Shown here: positions 18,828 to 25,571 of the stretch, piece after piece
Numbering within the stretch: the first letter of the stretch is position 1
Layout of the letters: each line of letters starts with the position of its first letter
Assembly: GCA_016711045.1 (NCBI GenBank)
Contig: JADJTT010000001.1
Location: forward strand, 868,001 to 932,000
DNA length: 64,000 nt
Origin: Saprospirales bacterium
Lineage (GTDB): Bacteria; Bacteroidota; Bacteroidia; Chitinophagales; Saprospiraceae
Direction: 5' to 3'
Notes under the pieces: model-generated
What the model saw: the letters and a program-made list of their open reading frames with translations, nothing else
Databases searched by the model: none
What the model was told of the DNA's origin: nothing
Made by a program: the position numbers and the translations under genes

Positions 18828-19018
18828 ATGATTGAGACCCTAATTTCTTCCAAAACCACTTGCTGAAGTTTTTTTTTAATAGCAAGACTGCATCCTTCTT
18901 TCCGAGTTTAGAATTTAGAAGGTGAGTTTGGAGAATCAACCAATGCCATCCGAATTGAGTTAAACCGGCTTGAAAAAACCGGAATGCTGGTTTCCAAAAA
19001 GGGCGGGTACGACCCGGA
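18828..19018 (+). pseudogene. remnant of a winged-helix transcriptional regulator
   Basis: From ATG at 18828 the frame reads MIETLISSKT and then breaks. After stops in the short middle it resumes as LEGEFGESTNAIRIELNRLE and KTGMLVSKKGG. This matches the start and DNA-recognition helix of small winged-helix regulators often found at the head of Bacteroidota polysaccharide loci (known family, recognised from memory). The C-terminal half, including anything after the wing, is missing, and the LhgO gene starts 33 bp later. It is a decayed relic marking the left border of the polysaccharide locus. The best-preserved piece is at about 18915-19003. Confidence 0.6.
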
Positions 19019-19050
19019 ATCCATTTACTTTGGTCAAGAGATTGATCACT

Positions 19051-20250
19051 ATGATAAAAACAGACATAGCTATCGTAGGAGCAGGTATTGTTGGGTTAGC
19101 CACAGCTCTCCAATTGAGTAGGAAAAGACCGGACCTGAAGATTTGTGTGCTGGATAAAGAACAGCAGGTAGCGGCTCACCAGACAGGGCATAACAGCGGA
19201 GTGATCCACTCGGGAATCTATTACAAACCTGGAGGTTCTAAAGCCATCAACTGCCGAAAAGGCTATCGATACTTACTTGATTTTTGCAAAGAACAGGGTG
19301 TGCCACACGACATCTGCGGAAAAGTGATCGTCGCCACCCGGCCCGAAGAATTGCCCTTATTACAGGGGATATTTGAGCGTGGGAAAGCAAATGGGTTGGA
19401 AGGAATTCGAATGCTTTCTTCGGAGGAGGTGGCTGAAAAAGAGCCCCATGTGGGTAGTGTGGCAGGAATATGGGTGCCTCAGACGGGCATTGTGGATTTC
19501 GGAGTGGTAGCGCGAAGATATGCCTCCCTCCTCCAGGATCAAGGAGGAACGCTGTTGTTGGGGCATGCTTTTTCCGGAATGGAGAGACGCGGAACCCGGA
19601 TTATCGTCAAAAGCACAGGGGGAGAAGTAGACGCCAGAATACTGGTCAACTGCGCAGGTTTATTTGCCGATAAAGCTGCCCGGTTAACGGGTATTGACCC
19701 CGGAGTATTGATCGTTCCTTTTCGCGGAGAGTACTACGTGTTGTCAAAAGAGAAAGAAGCCCTGGTTAATAATCTCATCTACCCGGTTCCAAATCCAAAT
19801 TTCCCTTTTTTGGGCGTGCACTACACCCGGATGATGCGTGGAGGAATTGAAGCCGGCCCAAATGCGGTCCTGGCTTTCCGGAGGGAAGGCTATAGTCGAT
19901 GGGACATTCGGTGGAATGAACTTTTGGAAACATTTGCCTATCCGGGATTCCGGACGGTAGCTGCAAATTATTGGAAAACGGGCCTTGGAGAGATCTATCG
20001 GTCATTTTCAAAAAGGGCATTTGTGAAAGCACTGCAACATCTCATTCCGGAAATAGAAGGAAAGGATTTGCGAAGGGGAGGCGCCGGGGTTCGTGCACAG
20101 GCGATTGATAATCAGGGCAATTTGGTGGATGATTTTCTCATTCACGAAAGTCCACAAGTGCTCAATGTGCTCAATGCCCCTTCTCCGGCAGCCACGGCTT
20201 CATTGGCTATTGGGGAAATGGTTGCAGAAAAAGTGATGAAACAATTATAA
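19051..20250 (+). CDS. lhgO: L-2-hydroxyglutarate oxidase
   Basis: A 399-aa FAD-dependent oxidoreductase of the DAO fold that oxidises L-2-hydroxyglutarate to 2-oxoglutarate, a metabolite-repair reaction. The FAD-binding motif [12 protein letters not shown] is at residues 8-19. The family-specific [20 protein letters not shown]-like stretch follows, here [20 protein letters not shown], and [10 protein letters not shown] appears near the C-terminus. The start at 19051 ([10 protein letters not shown]) is chosen over an in-frame ATG at 18970, whose extension overlaps the regulator remnant. Only 12 bp separate it from the acetyltransferase gene, so it may be transcribed with the polysaccharide genes, though its reaction has no evident link to them. 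Confidence 0.88.
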   Translation: [399 protein letters not shown]

Positions 20251-20262
20251 CCAGAAAACCAT

Positions 20263-20847
20263 ATGAAAGACGTTTATATTCACCCCACCGCCATTGTAGA
20301 AGAGGGCGCCCGGATTGGGGAGGGGACCAAGATCTGGCATTTCTGCCACATTATGCCGGAGTGTACTTTGGGTGAAAATTGCTCATTGGGACAAAACGTA
20401 TTCGTAGCAAAAGGGGTGGTCTTGGGACGTAATGTCAAAGTACAAAATAACGTATCCCTGTATGAGGGAATAGTATGTGAGGATGATGTATTCCTGGGAC
20501 CTTCTATGGTTTTCACCAATGTCATTAATCCTCGAAGTGCGGTGAATCGAAGAGGACAATATACGGTCACTCACGTGGAACGCGGGGCTACCATTGGCGC
20601 CAATGCTACTATTGTATGTGGCAACCGAATTGGGTCTTACTGTTTTATCGGCGCCGGATCCGTAGTGACCAAAGACGTTCCTCCGTTCGCACTCGTAGTG
20701 GGTAATCCGGCCCGTCAGACGGGTTGGATGAGCAGATATGGGCATCGCTTATTGTTTGATCCACTCGGAAACGCAGTCTGCCCGGAAAGTGGAGAGCAAT
20801 ACAAAATGGAAGATGGTCAGGTAAGATTAGAAACCCCGATTGATTAA
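20263..20847 (+). CDS. WbpD/WlbB-like sugar N-acetyltransferase (left-handed beta-helix)
   Basis: A 194-aa hexapeptide-repeat acyltransferase. Repeats of the I/V-G-x-x pattern run through residues 5-150, for example IGEGTKIWHFCHIMPECTLG and VFVAKGVVLGRNVKVQNNVS, ending with GSVVTKDVPPFALVVGNPAR. The closest match by eye is the WbpD/WlbB family, which acetylates the 3-amino group of UDP-2-acetamido-3-amino-2,3-dideoxy-glucuronate to build a diacetamido-uronic acid for O-antigen. The partner dehydrogenase follows directly, but WbpB- and WbpE-type genes are not seen next to it. Related acetyltransferase specificities cannot be excluded. Confidence 0.8.
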   Translation: MKDVYIHPTAIVEEGARIGEGTKIWHFCHIMPECTLGENCSLGQNVFVAKGVVLGRNVKVQNNVSLYEGIVCEDDVFLGPSMVFTNVINPRSAVNRRGQYTVTHVERGATIGANATIVCGNRIGSYCFIGAGSVVTKDVPPFALVVGNPARQTGWMSRYGHRLLFDPLGNAVCPESGEQYKMEDGQVRLETPID

Positions 20848-20861
20848 TAAACCGATATCCT

Positions 20862-22154
20862 GTGTACCAGAAACTTGTATCAAAAGAAAGGCGTATTGCC
20901 GTTATTGGCCTGGGCTATGTAGGGCTTCCGCTTGCCCTGGAGTTTGCCAAAAAATTTCAGGTAATTGGATTCGACATTAGTGCCGAAAGGGTCGCATTGA
21001 TGAAACAAGGCATTGACCCATCGAACGAATTGGAACCTGAATTATTCCTCCAAAAGGATATTTCCTTCACAGCAGATCCTGTGGATTTAAAGGACGCCCA
21101 CTTTTTTATCGTGGCAGTACCGACCCCTGTCGACGAGCATAAAGTGCCCAATTTAAGACCCCTTTTATCCGCTTCTGAAACAGTGGGCAAGTATTTGAAA
21201 AAAGGGGATTATGTGGTATATGAATCCACGGTTTACCCCGGATGTACGGAAGAAGACTGTCTGCCTATTTTGGAAGAATTATCCGGACTAAAGGGGGGAA
21301 TTGACTTTAAATTCGGCTACTCACCGGAACGGATTAATCCGGGGGATAAAGAACGCACGATCGATAAGATCGTAAAGATCGTATCGGGTAATGATGCGGA
21401 GGCACTCGAAGAAATTGCCCAGGTATATGGCGCCATCATTCATGCCGGGATATTCAGGGCAGCTTCCGTCAAGGCAGCGGAAGCTGCTAAAGTGATTGAG
21501 AATACTCAACGGGATTTGAATATTTCTTTCATGAATGAACTCTCCATCATCTTTGACCGGATGGGATTGGACACAAAAGACGTGTTGGAAGCGGCTTCTA
21601 CCAAATGGAATTTCATGAAGTTTTATCCGGGCTTGGTAGGTGGACATTGCATCAGCGTTGACCCCTATTACCTATTGCATAAATCAAAGCAATTGGGATA
21701 CGATCCTCAGGTAATTCTGAGTGGCCGCCGCATCAATGATGGTATGCCTGCATTTATTGCCAAGCGCCTGGTTCAGATGCTGATCCACAACGGGAAAAGC
21801 CCCGGTCAGACCAAGGTGTTGGTGATGGGCGTGACGTTTAAAGAAAATGTCTCTGATATCCGCAATTCAAAAGTAGTTGACCTGATCCGGGAACTCATGC
21901 AATACTCTGTCAATGTGCATGTGACGGACAAGCATGCTTCTCCCAATGAGGTAGCACACGAGTATAAACTCACCTTGCTGGATAACATTTCCAATGATTA
22001 CGATGCCGTGGTAGTAGCTGTTAATCATAGCGAATATCAAAAATTGGATTCTGCCTATTTTGAATCTATCATGAAGGACCATCCTATCCTCATGGATTTG
22101 AAAGGGATCTATTCCTTTCCCAAAAATAATGGCTTTACCTACTGGAGCTTATGA
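20862..22154 (+). CDS. nucleotide sugar dehydrogenase (UDP-HexNAc 6-dehydrogenase, WbpO/TviB type)
   Basis: A 430-aa NAD-dependent enzyme that oxidises C6 of a UDP-N-acetylhexosamine to the uronic acid. The NAD motif IGLGYVGLPLALEFA begins at about residue 15. The catalytic Cys263 is in GGHCISVDPYYLLHK. The SPERINPGDKERTIDKIVKI segment is typical of the TviB/WbpO group rather than UDP-glucose dehydrogenases. The start is GTG at 20862; the first residues (MYQKLVSKERRIAVIGLGY) fit the family. Its last four bases overlap the UpxY gene start (ATGA), indicating tight co-expression. Whether the substrate is UDP-GlcNAc or UDP-GalNAc is not decided by sequence alone. Confidence 0.87.
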   Translation: MYQKLVSKERRIAVIGLGYVGLPLALEFAKKFQVIGFDISAERVALMKQGIDPSNELEPELFLQKDISFTADPVDLKDAHFFIVAVPTPVDEHKVPNLRPLLSASETVGKYLKKGDYVVYESTVYPGCTEEDCLPILEELSGLKGGIDFKFGYSPERINPGDKERTIDKIVKIVSGNDAEALEEIAQVYGAIIHAGIFRAASVKAAEAAKVIENTQRDLNISFMNELSIIFDRMGLDTKDVLEAASTKWNFMKFYPGLVGGHCISVDPYYLLHKSKQLGYDPQVILSGRRINDGMPAFIAKRLVQMLIHNGKSPGQTKVLVMGVTFKENVSDIRNSKVVDLIRELMQYSVNVHVTDKHASPNEVAHEYKLTLLDNISNDYDAVVVAVNHSEYQKLDSAYFESIMKDHPILMDLKGIYSFPKNNGFTYWSL

Positions 22155-22711
22155 GTAAAGAAGAATACGAAAACCACCTGGATGCCGTTGAACCAAGATG
22201 GTTTGCTGTCTATACGAGGTACAAGTGTGAAAAAATGGTATTCCGGCAATTGGTCCGAAAAACCATAACAGTCTATCTCCCCCTTCAAAAGCATACGCGC
22301 CGGTATACCCGAAAGATCCGAACAGTGGAGTTGCCATTGATCAGCTGTTATATCTTTGTGCAGATCACCAAAGAGGATTATGTGAAGGTATTAGAAACAG
22401 AGAATGTGCAAGGATTTGTGCGATTTGCCAAAAATTTGATCTCCATACCTGACCAGGAAATCGATCTGATGAGACGGATTTTGGGGGAAAGCTGGGAGGT
22501 TCAGGCAGAAAAAACCACCTTTGTGCCCGGAGACGAAGTGGAAATTGCCGTAGGTAACCTGCTCGGGATGAAAGGTACACTGGTCGAGGTGGAAGAAAAT
22601 AAACCCCAGGTACTCGTTGACCTGGATCGACTGGGGTATACGCTTCGGATCAGCGTAGATAAATCCATCCTGCAAAAAACAGGTAGGGTAAACCAAAAAT
22701 CAAGTCATTGA
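22151..22711 (+). CDS. UpxY-type transcription antiterminator (NusG family)
   Basis: A 186-aa NusG paralogue. The N-terminal NGN domain (about 15-110) begins PRWFAVYTRYKCEKMVFRQL and contains PLISCYIFVQITKEDY. A KOW-type domain (about 125-175) includes FVPGDEVEIAVGNLLGMKGT. Such proteins let RNA polymerase read through long capsule/EPS operons in Bacteroidota (UpxY family knowledge). It is unusual in sitting third or fourth in the operon rather than first, overlapping the upstream dehydrogenase stop by 4 bp, and its stop overlaps the cysC TTG start. It could act on the genes further downstream or on another locus. Confidence 0.85.
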   Translation: MSKEEYENHLDAVEPRWFAVYTRYKCEKMVFRQLVRKTITVYLPLQKHTRRYTRKIRTVELPLISCYIFVQITKEDYVKVLETENVQGFVRFAKNLISIPDQEIDLMRRILGESWEVQAEKTTFVPGDEVEIAVGNLLGMKGTLVEVEENKPQVLVDLDRLGYTLRISVDKSILQKTGRVNQKSSH

Positions 22712-23313
22712 GCGAAAGGCATATTCATCCTATTTTTGAAAAACTCCTCCAACGAGAGGAACGGGAAGAACGGCTGGGCCAACACAGCAAGGTGGTCTGG
22801 CTCACTGGTTTGTCGGGGTCTGGCAAAAGCACACTGGCACTTCACCTGGAACGGCTACTGTTCGAAAAAGGCTTCTTTGCACAGGTGCTGGATGGCGATA
22901 ATATCCGCATAGGAATCAATAACAACCTCTCTTTTAGTATTGAAGACCGTCAGGAAAACATCCGGCGCATCGCCGAGATATCCCGGTTGTATGTGCAAAG
23001 CGGCATTATAACGGTCAATTGCTTTATCAGTCCGACCCGGGCTATCCGGGAATTTGCCCGCCAGATCGTTGGGCCGGATGATTTTCTGGAGATTTATATC
23101 AATGCTCCTCTGGCTGTTTGCGAAAGCCGGGATGTGAAGGGGCTGTACCAAAAAGCCAGAAAAGGAGAGATCAAAGAGTTTACCGGGATTGACTCTCCCT
23201 ACGAACCGCCGGAGCAACCAGCCCTGGAAATCCGTACCGATCAATTGACAATCGAAGAGGCCACAGAAGTACTTTTTCAATTTCTGTTGCCCCATATCAA
23301 TAGTAAAAATTAA
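22708..23313 (+). CDS. cysC: adenylylsulfate (APS) kinase
   Basis: A 201-aa kinase that phosphorylates APS to PAPS. The P-loop GLSGSGKST is at residues 34-42. The family motifs LDGDNIRIGINNNLSFS, RRIAEISRLYVQSG, NCFISPTRAIREFAR and KGLYQKARKGEIKEFTGIDS are all present, so it is complete. The start is a TTG at 22708, supported by the usual N-terminus (HIHPIFEKLLQREE) directly after it and by translational coupling with the UpxY stop. Its position with cysD and cysN in a glycan locus points to PAPS production for sulfation rather than for cysteine synthesis (inference). Confidence 0.92.
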   Translation: MSERHIHPIFEKLLQREEREERLGQHSKVVWLTGLSGSGKSTLALHLERLLFEKGFFAQVLDGDNIRIGINNNLSFSIEDRQENIRRIAEISRLYVQSGIITVNCFISPTRAIREFARQIVGPDDFLEIYINAPLAVCESRDVKGLYQKARKGEIKEFTGIDSPYEPPEQPALEIRTDQLTIEEATEVLFQFLLPHINSKN

Positions 23314-23343
23314 CCTGGCCCGAGGCTAAAACTCGATAAATTC

Positions 23344-24246
23344 ATGAATTATCACCTGAATCATCTGAAGGAACTGGAGTCTGAATCTATTTTCGTCATT
23401 CGGGAAGTAGCTTCACAATTTGAAAACCCTGTGATCCTTTTTTCGGGAGGTAAAGACTCCATCCTACTCACCTATTTGGCCCAAAAAGCCTTTTATCCCG
23501 CACGTATACCCTGCCCTCTTTTACATATCGATACCGGTCATAATTTTTCGGAAACCCTGGAATTCCGGGATCGGCTGGTGGACCAGCTGGGTGTTAAACT
23601 GATCGTTGGATCGGTTCAGGAGGCAATCGATCAGGGGCGTGCTACCGAGGAAAAAGGCTATAATGCCAGCCGTAATATCTTGCAAACGCAGGTATTGCTG
23701 GATTCGCTGGAAAAGGGTAAATACGATGCGGCGATGGGCGGTGGGCGCCGGGATGAAGAAAAAGCCAGGGCTAAAGAGCGGTTCTTTTCCCATCGCGACG
23801 AGTTTGGCCAATGGGATCCCAAAAACCAGCGACCGGAACTCTGGAACCTGTTCAACAGCCGGAAACATATCGGCGAACACTTCCGTGTGTTTCCCATCAG
23901 CAACTGGACGGAATTGGATGTATGGCAGTACTTGCTCATGGAAAAGGTCGAACTGCCATCCCTTTATTTTTCACACCAACGCGACTGTTTTGTGCGCGAT
24001 AACGTGATCTATGCCGACTCGGAATTTATCCGAAAACGTCCCGAAGAGAAGGTAGAACGCATGCAGGTTCGTTTTCGAACAATTGGAGACATGACCTGCA
24101 CAGGAGCCGTTGCCTCCGAAGCCGACACCCTGGAAGAGGTCGTCAAGGAGATCACTGTTTCCCGCGTTACGGAACGGGGTACCAGAGCAGACGATAAACG
24201 CTCAGAAACGGCGATGGAAGACCGGAAAAAACAAGGTTATTTTTAA
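23344..24246 (+). CDS. cysD: sulfate adenylyltransferase subunit 2
   Basis: 300 aa. The small subunit of ATP sulfurylase makes APS from sulfate and ATP, driven by the CysN GTPase. The PP-loop motif FSGGKDSILL lies at residues 33-42. The family stretch AAMGGGRRDEEKARAKER and the tail sequence RKKQGYF are characteristic, and FRTIGDMTCTGAV is near the C-terminus. Normal length. It lies 30 bp after cysC and 50 bp before cysN, with a hairpin in the latter gap. Confidence 0.94.
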   Translation: MNYHLNHLKELESESIFVIREVASQFENPVILFSGGKDSILLTYLAQKAFYPARIPCPLLHIDTGHNFSETLEFRDRLVDQLGVKLIVGSVQEAIDQGRATEEKGYNASRNILQTQVLLDSLEKGKYDAAMGGGRRDEEKARAKERFFSHRDEFGQWDPKNQRPELWNLFNSRKHIGEHFRVFPISNWTELDVWQYLLMEKVELPSLYFSHQRDCFVRDNVIYADSEFIRKRPEEKVERMQVRFRTIGDMTCTGAVASEADTLEEVVKEITVSRVTERGTRADDKRSETAMEDRKKQGYF

Positions 24247-24254
24247 TAATAAGC

Positions 24255-24280
24255 AGGATGGATGCAAAAGCGTCCATCCT
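24255..24280. repeat. hairpin in the cysD-cysN gap
   Basis: The arms AGGATGGATGC (24255-24265) and GCGTCCATCCT (24270-24280) pair over 11 bp with one wobble around an AAAA loop. No U-tract follows. It occupies most of the 50-bp gap, so it could tune the CysD:CysN ratio or stabilise mRNA. Confidence 0.55.
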
Positions 24281-24296
24281 ACTGAGATATTTATTT

Positions 24297-25562
24297 ATGA
24301 ACGAAGTTAAATACGCAGATATGGAACTGCTCCGCTTTACCACAGCGGGTAGTGTAGACGATGGAAAAAGCACCCTGATTGGCCGCTTATTGTACGATAG
24401 CAAGTCCATTTTGGAAGACCAATACGAAGCGGTTCGCTTGAGCAGTGAGCGCAGAGGCGAAACGGAAGTCAACCTGGCCTTACTGACCGACGGACTCAAA
24501 GCAGAGCGGGAGCAAGGTATTACCATAGATGTGGCCTACCGCTATTTTTCGACACCCAAGCGCAAGTTCATTATAACCGATACGCCAGGCCATATTCAGT
24601 ATACCCGCAATATGGTCACCGGGGCCTCTACCGCCAATGTGGCGCTCATTTTGGTTGATGCCAGGCAAGGCGTCGTTGAACAGACTCGTCGACATTCTAT
24701 CATTGCTTCACTTCTTCAAATCCCACACATGGTCGTTTGTGTCAATAAGATGGACCTGGTGGATTACGATGAAGAGGTGTATGAAAATATCCGCCACGAT
24801 TTTGAAAATTTTGCCTCCAAACTCGATGTGCACGATATCTCTTTCATTCCGATCTCTGCGTTGAGAGGAGATAATGTCGTGAGCCGCTCGGCCAATACCA
24901 ATTGGTACCAGGGACCAACATTGATGTACTATTTGGAAAACGTGCACATTGCCAGCGACCACAATTTTATTGACTGTCGCTTTCCCGTACAATATGTGAT
25001 CCGCCCCAATACCGATGATTATCACGACTACCGTGGGTATGCAGGGCGTGTTTCCGGAGGCATATTTAGAAAAGGCGACCGGGTGATGCTGTTGCCAAGT
25101 GGATTTTCCTCCACCATCGCCAGGATCGACACCTTTGATGGAGAGGTAGAGGAAGCATTTCCACCGATGTCTGCTACCATTTTGTTAACCAATGATATCG
25201 ACATCAGCCGGGGAGATATGATCGTACGGGAAAACAACATTCCCCCTGTCACACAGGATGTAGAGGCAATGATCTGTTGGTTTAACGAACGTCCGTTGCA
25301 ATTGAATGGGAAATACACACTACGGCATACTACCCAGGAAATGCGCTGTGTGGTTAAAGACCTTCGATATAAGTTGGATGTGAACACCCTGCACCGAAAC
25401 CTGGAAGACAAAGAGATCAAGATGAACGATATCGCCCGCATTGTGCTGCGTACCACCAAGCCTATCTTTGCGGACTCATACCGGAAAAACAGGATCACAG
25501 GTAGCCTGATCCTGATCGATGAAGGCACCAATGAAACCGTCGGGGCGGGAATGATCATTTAA
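24297..25562 (+). CDS. cysN: sulfate adenylyltransferase subunit 1 (GTPase)
   Basis: A 421-aa translational-GTPase-fold protein. GTP hydrolysis by CysN drives APS formation by CysD. The G1 motif GSVDDGKST is at residues 18-26, with G3 DTPGHIQYTRNM and G4 NKMDLVDYDEE following. The C-terminal beta domains (YVIRPNTDDYHDYRGYAGRV and onward) are complete. It ends after the CysN portion with no fused CysC, consistent with the separate cysC upstream. The start at 24297 (MNEVKYADMELLRFTTAGS) is chosen over ATG 24258, which lies inside the hairpin. The next gene starts 10 bp after its stop. Confidence 0.93.
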   Translation: MNEVKYADMELLRFTTAGSVDDGKSTLIGRLLYDSKSILEDQYEAVRLSSERRGETEVNLALLTDGLKAEREQGITIDVAYRYFSTPKRKFIITDTPGHIQYTRNMVTGASTANVALILVDARQGVVEQTRRHSIIASLLQIPHMVVCVNKMDLVDYDEEVYENIRHDFENFASKLDVHDISFIPISALRGDNVVSRSANTNWYQGPTLMYYLENVHIASDHNFIDCRFPVQYVIRPNTDDYHDYRGYAGRVSGGIFRKGDRVMLLPSGFSSTIARIDTFDGEVEEAFPPMSATILLTNDIDISRGDMIVRENNIPPVTQDVEAMICWFNERPLQLNGKYTLRHTTQEMRCVVKDLRYKLDVNTLHRNLEDKEIKMNDIARIVLRTTKPIFADSYRKNRITGSLILIDEGTNETVGAGMII

Positions 25563-25571
25563 AGGAAACGC

